From: Bacillota bacterium
GTDB lineage: Bacteria; Bacillota; Clostridia; Oscillospirales; Acutalibacteraceae
Assembly (NCBI GenBank): GCA_023412845.1
Contig: JAEZRH010000051.1
Coordinates: 1-14,189 of the forward strand
Direction: 5' to 3'
DNA: 14,189 nt
Positions 1 to 6,322 of this stretch are shown piece by piece. The position numbers were made by a program, and so were the translations under genes. Within the stretch, counting starts at the first letter, position 1. The number at the start of each line of letters is the position of its first letter. The notes beneath the pieces were generated by a model that worked only from the letters and a program-made list of their open reading frames with translations, did no database searches and had not been told where the DNA came from.

Positions 1-500
1 GAGTCGTACACACCGTCCACCATGGTTGCTTTCAGGATGATATCCGCGTCGATCTCCGCCGCCCGAAGCGCGGCCGCCGTATCCGTCGAAAAAAACGGAT
101 TGCCTGTGCCGCATCCGAAAACGACGACCCTGCCCTTTTCGAGATGACGGACGGCCCTGTTGCGGATATACGGTTCGGCGATTTGCTGCATTGCGATGGC
201 GGTCTGCACGCGAACGCTCACGCCAAGCTGCTCAAGCGCGTCCGCGACGCCGAGTGCGTTGATGGTCGTCGCCAGCATGCCCATGTGGTCTGCGCGCGTA
301 CGGTCCATCTTCCCGCTGGAGCGTCCCCTCCAGAAATTTCCTCCGCCGACGACGATGCCGATCTGAACCCCTATTTGGGACAGATCCCGGATCGGCTGGC
401 AGATTTTCAGAACGGTATCGAAGTCGATTCCGTGCGTGTGTTCCCCGGCAAGGCTTTCCCCGCTCAACTTCAGCAGGATACGTTTGTATTTTGGCTGCAA
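1..500 (-). CDS. pyrH: UMP kinase, 5' part (cut by window edge)
   Basis: UMP kinase phosphorylates UMP to UDP in the cytoplasm, the committed step to UTP and CTP. About 166 residues are visible; the last roughly 70 of a typical 235-240 residue protein lie beyond the left edge. Family motifs seen: the N-terminal KRILLKLSGE, the glycine loop VVGGGNFWRG, the DHMGMLATTINAL helix, and GTGNPFFSTDTAA followed by DADIILKATMVDGVYDS. The start is read as TTG at 500, because GGGAG at 509-513 lies 8 nt upstream; an in-frame TTG at 506 is only 2 nt from that site. The gene follows nrdR on the same strand, but a terminator separates them, so it probably begins its own unit. This differs from the common order in which rpsB and tsf precede pyrH. 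Identification is near certain; the exact start is less so. Confidence 0.95.
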   Translation of the reverse strand, partial: MQPKYKRILLKLSGESLAGEHTHGIDFDTVLKICQPIRDLSQIGVQIGIVVGGGNFWRGRSSGKMDRTRADHMGMLATTINALGVADALEQLGVSVRVQTAIAMQQIAEPYIRNRAVRHLEKGRVVVFGCGTGNPFFSTDTAAALRAAEIDADIILKATMVDGVYD

Positions 501-508
501 AGTCAACA

Positions 509-513
509 CTCCC
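509..513 (-). promoter_or_regulatory. pyrH ribosome binding site
   Basis: GGGAG on the minus strand, 8 nt upstream of the TTG at 500. It favours that TTG over the in-frame TTG at 506. Confidence 0.55.
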
Positions 514-522
514 GTCTAATTT

Positions 523-551
523 CTTATATTTTACAATAACACATGCGCAAA
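523..551 (-). promoter_or_regulatory. pyrH: weak candidate pyrH promoter
   Basis: TTTGCG, 17 nt, then TATAAG on the minus strand. The -10 element is good but the -35 match is poor. It is listed because the nrdR terminator just upstream implies that pyrH needs its own promoter. A TAAAAT a few bases upstream of TATAAG is an alternative. Confidence 0.3.
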
Positions 552-624
552 CTAAAGCCCTTCCGTCTCTTTCCCAACAGAGGATTGACACTTTTCACAG
601 AACGGAAACATTCCGGACACAAAA

Positions 625-660
625 CTGCAAAAAAGCAGCCGCCCAACTGAAGGCGGCTGT
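625..660 (-). terminator. Rho-independent terminator of nrdR
   Basis: The 8-bp stem CAGCCGCC / GGCGGCTG (636-643 with 652-659) is followed on the minus strand by a run of six T and more T-rich sequence. It lies about 30 bases beyond the nrdR stop codon. Confidence 0.85.
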
Positions 661-688
661 CAGCATTGGCACGGCGGAACCGTACGGA

Positions 689-1147
689 TCATTTTCTGTT
701 TTTCATCATGCGGCTCAATTCTTCCATGAACGTGTTGATGTCTTTAAACTGACGGTATACCGAGGCAAAACGGACATAAGCCACTTCGTCCACGTTCTTG
801 AGCTTTTCCATCGCATATTTCCCAATCAGACTGGAGGGCACCTCACGGTCCAGCGAATTCTGGAGCATGCCTTCTATTTCATCCACGATCTGTTCCAGGA
901 CCTCGATCGACACGGGGCGCTTTTCACACGCGCGGAGCAGACCGTTCAACAGTTTGTTCCGGTCGAAAGTCTCCCTGGATTTGTCTTTTTTGATCACAAC
1001 GATCGGGACCGTTTCAATGACCTCATAGGTCGTGAAACGCTTCGAGCACTTCAGGCATTCCCTCCGCCTGCGGATCCGTTCTCCCTCGTCGGTAGGGCGG
1101 GAATCGATTACCTTGCTTTCCCCATAGCCGCAATACGGGCATTTCAT
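689..1147 (-). CDS. nrdR: Transcriptional repressor NrdR
   Basis: NrdR is the nucleotide-sensing repressor of ribonucleotide reductase genes. It binds dATP/ATP in an ATP-cone domain and represses nrd operons at NrdR boxes. The 152-residue length is typical. Zinc-ribbon cysteines are at 3, 6, 31 and 34 (MKCPYCG and ECLKCSKRF), with the conserved VIDSRPTDEGERIRRRREC segment between them. The ATP cone covers roughly residues 46-136 and contains PIVVIKKDKSRETFDRNKL and DEVAYVRFASVYRQF. The ATG start has GGAGGG (1158-1163) 10 nt upstream. The gene has its own promoter and terminator and appears monocistronic. No ribonucleotide reductase gene lies in the window, and I see no clear NrdR box in its own promoter. 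Confidence 0.97.
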   Translation of the reverse strand: MKCPYCGYGESKVIDSRPTDEGERIRRRRECLKCSKRFTTYEVIETVPIVVIKKDKSRETFDRNKLLNGLLRACEKRPVSIEVLEQIVDEIEGMLQNSLDREVPSSLIGKYAMEKLKNVDEVAYVRFASVYRQFKDINTFMEELSRMMKNRK

Positions 1148-1173
1148 CTGTCTTTATCCCTCCAACCGATTTA

Positions 1174-1201
1174 ATTATATAAATATAACATTTTTTGGCA
1201 A
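1174..1201 (-). promoter_or_regulatory. nrdR: Sigma-A-type promoter of nrdR
   Basis: TTGCCA, 16 nt, then a perfect TATAAT on the minus strand. Transcription would start about 20 nt before the nrdR ATG. The surroundings are strongly AT-rich. Confidence 0.8.
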
Positions 1202-1231
1202 AAACATCAAGTAAATTCTAATGAATCCGCA

Positions 1232-2029
1232 TCAGACGTCGGGAAAAGGCGCAGCCAGTCTCTCCACCACTTTTTTGGCTTCCAGAATCTCATTCTGACT
1301 GCCGAAGCTTTTGCGGTACACCTCGATGATCAGGCTGCCGTTAAAACCAAAGCCTCGCAGCATCGACATCAGCTTTGTGTAATCCATCCGGCCGAAGCCG
1401 GGAAGCAGACAGTCCGAAACCGGGCTGTTATCGTTGATATGGACGTGGACGATCCGCTCCCCCATAGCGGCGCCGATCGCATAGGGGTCCGATCCGCCGC
1501 GCACCGCCTGCTTGATATCCAGGACAAAAGCACACTCGTGCCCGCATGCGCGCCGCATGCTGCGGAGAAACGACGGGTCGTCGCTGCAGTAAAGGTTGAC
1601 GTTTTCCTGGGCGACGGTCACGCCAAACGACCGGCCCAAAGCAAACAGCTGAGCGTAACGCTCAAAAAACTCCTCATCGGATATGCTGCGCTTGTCGCAT
1701 CGCCTTCCGTGCAGGACCAGAATGTCCGCTCCCAGAAGATTGCAGGCGTGGAAATAGCGCTTGTAATACTCAAGCCCGTCCAGGTAACGCCGTTTATACT
1801 CGGAAAACAACAAAAAATTTTCAAAGCCGGACGTAAAAGGATGAACGGACCGGATCACACTTCCGCTGCTGTCTGCCATTTGACGGATACGGCCGACATA
1901 CGGCTCCTGCAATTCGCTGTCGGTATTGACAAATACCTCAAAGCAGCGGAATCCAAGAGAAATCAGCCTTGCGAACGACTCCTCCAAAAGCATCGGGTAC
2001 AGACACGCGGTGGAAATGCCGGCCTGCAT
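1232..2029 (-). CDS. Sugar phosphate isomerase/epimerase-like TIM-barrel protein
   Basis: The 265-residue protein resembles the xylose isomerase-like / AP-endonuclease-2 TIM-barrel superfamily (PF01261 type). Members isomerise or epimerise sugars or inositol derivatives using a divalent metal. Candidate metal ligands fall in the expected order: His107 in VLHGRR, Glu142 in QENVN, Asp171 in VLDIKQA, His197 in HVHIND and Glu236 in IIEVYR. His63 in SVHPF is a further strand-end residue. No signal peptide is seen, so it should be cytoplasmic. The start is well supported by GGGAGGTGA just upstream of the ATG. The gene has its own promoter and diverges from the small helical protein gene. No sugar transporter or kinase lies beside it, so the substrate cannot be named. 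Confidence 0.88.
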   Translation of the reverse strand: MQAGISTACLYPMLLEESFARLISLGFRCFEVFVNTDSELQEPYVGRIRQMADSSGSVIRSVHPFTSGFENFLLFSEYKRRYLDGLEYYKRYFHACNLLGADILVLHGRRCDKRSISDEEFFERYAQLFALGRSFGVTVAQENVNLYCSDDPSFLRSMRRACGHECAFVLDIKQAVRGGSDPYAIGAAMGERIVHVHINDNSPVSDCLLPGFGRMDYTKLMSMLRGFGFNGSLIIEVYRKSFGSQNEILEAKKVVERLAAPFPDV

Positions 2030-2046
2030 AGAATCACCTCCCGATA

Positions 2047-2075
2047 ATTATATTCCCGGACCGCCGAATTGTCCA
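2047..2075 (-). promoter_or_regulatory. Promoter of the TIM-barrel isomerase gene
   Basis: TGGACA, 17 nt, then TATAAT on the minus strand: one mismatch to consensus in -35, a perfect -10 and ideal spacing. It lies in the 106-bp divergent gap. I see no equally good promoter there for the plus-strand gene; TATAAC at 2104-2109 is the only -10-like element and lacks a -35. Confidence 0.8.
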
Positions 2076-2135
2076 GATTAAAAATCGGAGGTCTGGTTAT
2101 TACTATAACATATCCTTTCTTCCGGGGGGAAACGT

Positions 2136-2573
2136 ATGCGGGAAAGCGAAAAAAGGTCGAACATTCTGAACCAGTTGTACCAGGTTTCACGGATGGGAAT
2201 GGAAGCCGCCGAAATCGTCCTGCCTAAAATTCAGGACCGGGAGCTTCGCACCCAGGTCGAGAAGCAGAACGAAACCTATCTCCGCGCCATGCGCCAATCC
2301 AGGGCCATGCTGCAGAAAGCGCAGAGAATCCCGGGAGAAGTCCGGCCCTCTGCAAAAAGGGCGCTGCACTCCGTGTTTCATATGGGTGCAAAAATCCGAC
2401 GCGGTTCCGAACATTTCGCTGGCCTGATGATCAGCGGGGCCAGCGCGGGGGTCAACACGCTTTCCAGGGCGCTGAACAACTCGCCGGACGAGGATCCCGA
2501 AACGCGCTGGCTTGTGGAGCGGTACATCCAATCGGAGGAACGGAACATCGACGCTTTGAAGCGCTTTCTGTAG
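2136..2573 (+). CDS. Small alpha-helical protein of unknown function
   Basis: The 145-residue protein is not recognised. It appears soluble and almost wholly helical, with four likely helices: about residues 8-33, 36-62, 92-112 and 122-144. This pattern, with AAEIVLPKIQDRELRTQ followed by a helix rich in charged residues and a C-terminal ERYIQSEERNIDALKRFL, recalls small ferritin-like or DUF2383-type four-helix bundles. I cannot see a clear set of metal-binding Glu/His residues to support that. The centre (KRALHSVFHMGAKIRRG) is basic. No signal peptide or obvious membrane segment is present. GGGGGGA lies shortly upstream of the ATG. The gene diverges from the isomerase gene and precedes the ABC-F gene, which has its own promoter. 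Codon use and reading-frame quality look genuine; the function is unknown. Confidence 0.8.
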   Translation: MRESEKRSNILNQLYQVSRMGMEAAEIVLPKIQDRELRTQVEKQNETYLRAMRQSRAMLQKAQRIPGEVRPSAKRALHSVFHMGAKIRRGSEHFAGLMISGASAGVNTLSRALNNSPDEDPETRWLVERYIQSEERNIDALKRFL

Positions 2574-2584
2574 ATGCGCCCCGC

Positions 2585-2613
2585 TTGATTTCGCCGCCCG
2601 GTTCCGTTATAAT
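2585..2613 (+). promoter_or_regulatory. Promoter of the ABC-F gene
   Basis: TTGATT, 17 nt, then a perfect TATAAT. It starts 12 bases after the preceding stop codon and would give a leader of roughly 55 nt before the ATG at 2675. Confidence 0.8.
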
Positions 2614-2632
2614 AGCAAAGAGAAATCTTGCG

Positions 2633-2648
2633 GCGGAGCATGCTCCGC
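2633..2648 (+). promoter_or_regulatory. 16-bp perfect palindrome in the ABC-F leader
   Basis: The sequence GCGGAGCA followed by its exact reverse complement TGCTCCGC lies between the predicted transcription start (about 2620) and the start codon. It has no spacer, so a hairpin would need to sacrifice central pairs for a loop. It could be a dimeric repressor site or a leader hairpin. There is no T-run after it, so it is not a terminator. Confidence 0.5.
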
Positions 2649-2674
2649 ATGTTTACATATAAGGGGTATCATCA

Positions 2675-4576
2675 ATGGCTTTGCTCAGCGTGGGCGGCAT
2701 CTGCAAATCATACGGAACGGACGTCGTTCTTGAAAATATTTCTTTCGAAGTGCGTGAAAACGACCGGATCGGCCTGATCGGCTGCAACGGTTCCGGAAAA
2801 ACGACGCTTTTTCAGATCCTCACGGGGGAGCTTTCCTGCGATTCGGGCGAAATCAGCCTGGCGGGGAAAGCGAAGCTCGGCTACATGCAGCAGCATGTCT
2901 GCCGCAATCTGGAACGCAGCGCCTATGACGAAGTGCTGACCGTCTTTTCTCCCCTTCTGGAAACGGAGACGGAGCTGGAACGGATCGCAAATCTTCTGCA
3001 GGGCCGGACCGGCGACCAGGACGCGCTTGTGGAAAAACAGGTTGTCCTGAACGAACGCTACGCGAGGGAGGGCGGCCTGACCTTCCGCAGCCGGACCCGC
3101 TCGGCACTGCTGGGCTTGGGATTTGCAGAAAGCGAGTTGTCGGCTCCGGTATCCGCCCTCAGCGGCGGCCAGCGGGCGAAACTTCAGCTTGCGAAGCTTC
3201 TTCTCGGCGGGGCCGGTCTGCTTCTGCTTGACGAGCCAACCAACCATCTCGACATTTCCAGCGTCGAATGGCTCGAAGAATACCTCCGTTCCTTTTCGGG
3301 CGCGTATCTCGTGATTTCGCATGACCGGTTCTTTCTGGACCGAATCACAACCCGCACGTTTGAGCTGCGGAACCACAGGCTGACCGCGTACAACGGGAAT
3401 TACACGGCTTATCTTGCCCAGCGGGACGAACGCCTGCTTTCCGCGAAACGCAAATACGATAATACCATGAAAGAGATCGGCCGTCTGAACGGGATCGTCG
3501 AGCAGCAGCGGCGCTGGAATCAGGAGCGGAATTACAAAACCATCGCAAGCAAGGAAAAATCGATCTCAAAACTCGAAAGCACACTGGAAAGGCCAGAGGC
3601 AGAGGACGAAACGTTCCATTTCCGCTTCGGCATCAGTCAGAGGGGCGGCAACGACGTACTCAGCGCGGAGAATCTGGTGCTGAGCTTCAGCGGAAAAACA
3701 CTGTTCCGGCATGCAGACCTTGAAATCCACCGCGGAGACCGCGTTTTTTTGCTGGGACCGAACGGCTGCGGCAAAACCTCCATGCTGAAGATTCTTCTCG
3801 GAATCTATAAGCCGGACGAAGGGACTTTCCGCTTTGGGGCCGGAATCGACGTCGGCTATTACGATCAGCTTCAGACCGGCCTGCGCCCGGACAAAACCGT
3901 CATCGACGAGATCTGGGACTATTACCCCAAAATGACGCAGACGGAAGTGCGCAGCGCCCTCGCGGTATTTCTGTTTCAGGGTGAAGACGTATTCAAACCC
4001 GTCGCCGCGCTCAGCGGAGGGGAACGGGCAAGGATACTCCTCCTTCGGCTGATGCTTTCGGACAATAATTTCCTGCTTCTCGACGAGCCCACCAACCACC
4101 TTGATATCACTTCCTGCGAAGCGCTGGAAAACGCGTTGCAGAGCTACGAGGGCACGCTGCTGATCGTTTCGCACGACCGATATCTCATCAACAAGCTGGC
4201 CAGCAGGGTCTACGCGCTGGGACCTTCCGGAATCTGCGCTTGCGGCACAAGCTACGAAGAGTATGCGGAAACCGTACAGGGAAGCCTTAGGGAACCGGAA
4301 AAAACACATTCGTCCGGGAAAAACGAATATCTGAGAAGGAAGGAGCAGGAAGCCTCCCTTCGCAAAGAAAAAGCGGAACTCGGCCGTCTGGAAGAACGGA
4401 TCGACACGAACGAAAAAAACCTGCGGGAACTGAGTTTCCGGCTCTCCGACCCGGAAACGGCCTGCGACTATGAAGCCGCCCTCGATCTTTCCATAAAGAT
4501 TTCCGAACTGAAAAAAGAAAACGACGAGCTGCTCCAGCGATGGAGCCAGCTCGCCCAAAAATATGAAAACGCCTGA
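2675..4576 (+). CDS. ABC-F family ATPase (ribosome-associated type)
   Basis: The 633-residue protein has two fused ABC ATPase domains and no membrane segments, so it is not an exporter. ABC-F proteins act on ribosomes as translation factors or antibiotic-protection proteins. First domain: Walker A GCNGSGKTT near residue 36, signature LSGGQRAKLQL near 162, Walker B LLLLDEPTNHLD near 180. The inter-domain linker (about 235-320), typical of ABC-F, carries a basic helical arm with KYDNTMKEIGRL and RRWNQERNYK. Second domain: Walker A GPNGCGKTS near 361, LSGGERARILLLRL near 446 and LLLDEPTNHLD near 468. A charged coiled-coil tail covers about 545-633, as in YdiF/Uup-like members. The start has AAGGGG upstream. 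The gene has its own promoter, a palindrome in its leader and a strong terminator. I cannot assign the subfamily or say whether it confers drug resistance. Confidence 0.95.
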   Translation: MALLSVGGICKSYGTDVVLENISFEVRENDRIGLIGCNGSGKTTLFQILTGELSCDSGEISLAGKAKLGYMQQHVCRNLERSAYDEVLTVFSPLLETETELERIANLLQGRTGDQDALVEKQVVLNERYAREGGLTFRSRTRSALLGLGFAESELSAPVSALSGGQRAKLQLAKLLLGGAGLLLLDEPTNHLDISSVEWLEEYLRSFSGAYLVISHDRFFLDRITTRTFELRNHRLTAYNGNYTAYLAQRDERLLSAKRKYDNTMKEIGRLNGIVEQQRRWNQERNYKTIASKEKSISKLESTLERPEAEDETFHFRFGISQRGGNDVLSAENLVLSFSGKTLFRHADLEIHRGDRVFLLGPNGCGKTSMLKILLGIYKPDEGTFRFGAGIDVGYYDQLQTGLRPDKTVIDEIWDYYPKMTQTEVRSALAVFLFQGEDVFKPVAALSGGERARILLLRLMLSDNNFLLLDEPTNHLDITSCEALENALQSYEGTLLIVSHDRYLINKLASRVYALGPSGICACGTSYEEYAETVQGSLREPEKTHSSGKNEYLRRKEQEASLRKEKAELGRLEERIDTNEKNLRELSFRLSDPETACDYEAALDLSIKISELKKENDELLQRWSQLAQKYENA

Positions 4577-4580
4577 AAGA

Positions 4581-4616
4581 CAAAAAAAGTCCGGCCGAAG
4601 CCGGACGATATTTTTT
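4581..4616. terminator. Bidirectional Rho-independent terminator
   Basis: A 7-bp perfect stem GTCCGGC / GCCGGAC (4589-4595 with 4600-4606) has a 4-base loop, CGAA on the plus strand and TTCG on the minus strand. A T-rich run follows on the plus side and seven T follow on the minus side. It sits between the convergent ABC-F and HPr-like genes and can serve both. The minus-strand TTCG is the very stable tetraloop type. The last base of the T-tract region touches the end of the HPr-like gene. Confidence 0.93.
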
Positions 4617-4878
4617 ACGAATTGGTGACCGAAGGAACAAACTGAAATTGCTGCAGCTGGCGGATGAATTCTTCCTTGTCCGTTTCCTGCGCGGCGTCGG
4701 AGTCCACTTCAATCTCCAAAGGCTTGGACAAATCCATGCTGAAAATACCCATAATCGACTTGGCGTCAATTGTTCCTCTGTCTGTTGTTAGGTTTACCGG
4801 AAAATTATAGCTGTTGGTCAGTGTCACAAACTTTTTTACTGCTTCAATGCTGGACAAAAGTATGGATGCTGTATACAT
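4615..4878 (-). CDS. HPr-like protein lacking the phosphoryl-carrier histidine
   Basis: The 87-residue protein has the HPr fold pattern. A segment NSYNFPVNL leads into DAKSIMGIFSMDLSKPLEIEVDSD, matching the KSIMGVMSL region around the regulatory Ser46 of HPr. HPr carries phosphate from Enzyme I to sugar permeases on His15. Here the equivalent stretch reads LSSIEAVKKFV, without the usual HARPA motif, and the whole protein contains no histidine. It therefore cannot do classical phosphotransfer. The serine equivalent to Ser46 is kept (KSIMG), so a purely regulatory role, as for Crh in Bacillus, is possible but inferred. GGAGGG lies upstream of the ATG. The gene has its own promoter and terminator and diverges from mtaB. 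No PTS gene is nearby. Confidence 0.85.
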   Translation of the reverse strand: MYTASILLSSIEAVKKFVTLTNSYNFPVNLTTDRGTIDAKSIMGIFSMDLSKPLEIEVDSDAAQETDKEEFIRQLQQFQFVPSVTNS

Positions 4879-4929
4879 AGCATTTCCCTCCGTGTTTAAC
4901 CTGGGTTTAACATTCTTCCTAACTTAACA

Positions 4930-4958
4930 AGAATAGTTCATTTTGTGGCTTTGGTCAA
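4930..4958 (-). promoter_or_regulatory. Promoter of the HPr-like gene
   Basis: TTGACC, 17 nt, then TATTCT on the minus strand, about 50 bases upstream of the ATG. Just downstream of it the heptamer GTTTAAC (plus-strand reading) occurs twice within about 18 bases. The region is shared with the divergent mtaB gene, for which I see no convincing promoter. Confidence 0.7.
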
Positions 4959-5014
4959 TGTGTAAAATATCTATAGATTTTTGTCATCAGCAAAACAAAA
5001 TATCTATTTTTATG

Positions 5015-5021
5015 AAAGGTG
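5015..5021 (+). promoter_or_regulatory. mtaB ribosome binding site
   Basis: AAAGGTG, 5 nt before the ATG at 5027. It decides the start against upstream in-frame ATG codons at 4943 and 5012. Confidence 0.7.
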
Positions 5022-5026
5022 AACAA

Positions 5027-6322
5027 ATGAAGGTCTCTGTCATTACACTCGGATGCAAGGTAAACCAATACGAATCCCAGGCGATGCTGGGCGATCTTTC
5101 GGAGGCTGGCTATTCCGCCTGCGACTGCGCAGACGGCTGCGACGTTGTCATCGTGAACTCATGCACCGTCACGGCGGAAAGCGACCGGAAGGTCCGGCAG
5201 GCGCTGCGCAGGGCGCGGCGGGAAAACCCGGATGCCGTTCTCGTCCTGGCAGGCTGCATGCCCCAGGCTTTCCCTGAGGAGGCCGAACGTCTGACGGAAG
5301 CCGACATTGTGCTGGGAAACTCCAACCGTTCGTCCCTGGTGCATGATATTCAGGATTTTCTCGCGGCGGGGCGCCGAATCGTCGATATTGCGCCGCACGG
5401 CAACATCTTCGAGCCCATGCGCGTCGATCGTTTCTTCGAGCGGACGCGCGCCTTTGTGAAAATCGAAGACGGATGCAACCGCTTCTGCTCTTACTGCATC
5501 ATCCCGTATGCGCGCGGCAGGGTTCGTTCCAAACCGATGGGCGACCTGCAGGCCGAGCTGTTGCAGATCGCCGCGAACGGATACCGTGAAGTCGTCCTGA
5601 CCGGGATCAACCTATCCGCCTATGGGCAGGAACTCGGCCTGACCCTCTGCAACGCGGTGGAAGCGGCCTGTAAAGTTAAAGGCATTGACAGAGTCCGGCT
5701 TGGTTCCTTGGAGCCGGAACGTCTGGAGGAAGATGTCATCGGACGACTCAGGCGGCAGCCGAAGCTTTGCCCGCAGTTCCATCTTTCCCTGCAAAGCGGC
5801 TGCGACGCAACGCTGAAGCGCATGAACCGCCATTACACGGCCGACGAATACCGCGCCATTGTAAAAAATCTGCGCGGCGTTTTTCCGAATGCGGCGGTCA
5901 CGACGGATATCATGGTCGGCTTTCCCGGAGAAACGGAAGAAGAGTTCATGCAATCCCTCGCCTTCGAACAGGAGATCGGGTTTGCGAAGGCCCATGTGTT
6001 CGTCTATTCCCGCAGGCCGGGAACCGTGGCCGCGAAAATGGAGGGGCAGGTCACGCGGAGAACCGGCGAGGAGCGAAGCGCCAAAATGATGGAGGCGGCA
6101 AAACAGACCCGCCGCACATTTCTTGCGCGCCAGGCCGGGCTGGCGGAGCCTGTCCTTTTTGAACAGAGACACCCGCAGGACCTTTACGAAGGCTACACGG
6201 CCAACTACACGCCCGTTCGGGTCTTTTCACGGGCCGATCTGTGCGGACGCATTCTTCCCGTGCGCATCACGGGGGCCGGGGAAGATTCCTGCATGGGAGA
6301 ACTCATGACGGAATCAGTTTAA
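5027..6322 (+). CDS. mtaB: tRNA t6A37 methylthiotransferase MtaB
   Basis: MtaB is a cytoplasmic radical-SAM enzyme with two [4Fe-4S] clusters. It converts t6A to ms2t6A at position 37 of tRNAs reading ANN codons. The 431-residue length is typical. The N-terminal MTTase domain supplies cluster cysteines 10 (TLGCKVNQYES), 46 (NSCTVT) and 77 (LAGCMPQ). The radical-SAM triad CNRFCSYC is at 150, 154 and 157, followed by IIPYARGRVRS. Central motifs include VVLTGINLSAYG, the LHLSLQSG-like FHLSLQSGCD and DIMVGFPGETEEEF. A C-terminal TRAM-like segment contains GYTANYTPVRV, which favours MtaB over MiaB and RimO. The ATG at 5027 is chosen because the conserved N-terminus begins there. An extension back to 4943 would add 28 residues with no family resemblance. 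The 3' end overlaps the convergent glycosidase gene by 9 bp. Confidence 0.95.
   Translation: MKVSVITLGCKVNQYESQAMLGDLSEAGYSACDCADGCDVVIVNSCTVTAESDRKVRQALRRARRENPDAVLVLAGCMPQAFPEEAERLTEADIVLGNSNRSSLVHDIQDFLAAGRRIVDIAPHGNIFEPMRVDRFFERTRAFVKIEDGCNRFCSYCIIPYARGRVRSKPMGDLQAELLQIAANGYREVVLTGINLSAYGQELGLTLCNAVEAACKVKGIDRVRLGSLEPERLEEDVIGRLRRQPKLCPQFHLSLQSGCDATLKRMNRHYTADEYRAIVKNLRGVFPNAAVTTDIMVGFPGETEEEFMQSLAFEQEIGFAKAHVFVYSRRPGTVAAKMEGQVTRRTGEERSAKMMEAAKQTRRTFLARQAGLAEPVLFEQRHPQDLYEGYTANYTPVRVFSRADLCGRILPVRITGAGEDSCMGELMTESV

Noticed and set aside
3566..4558. Open frame of 330 codons antisense to the ABC-F gene
   Set aside because: It is a shadow of a well-conserved ABC-F coding region and has no start signals or motifs.
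4615..4878. Canonical ptsH (HPr)
   Set aside because: There is no active-site histidine and no HARPA motif, so the classical phosphocarrier name would mislead.
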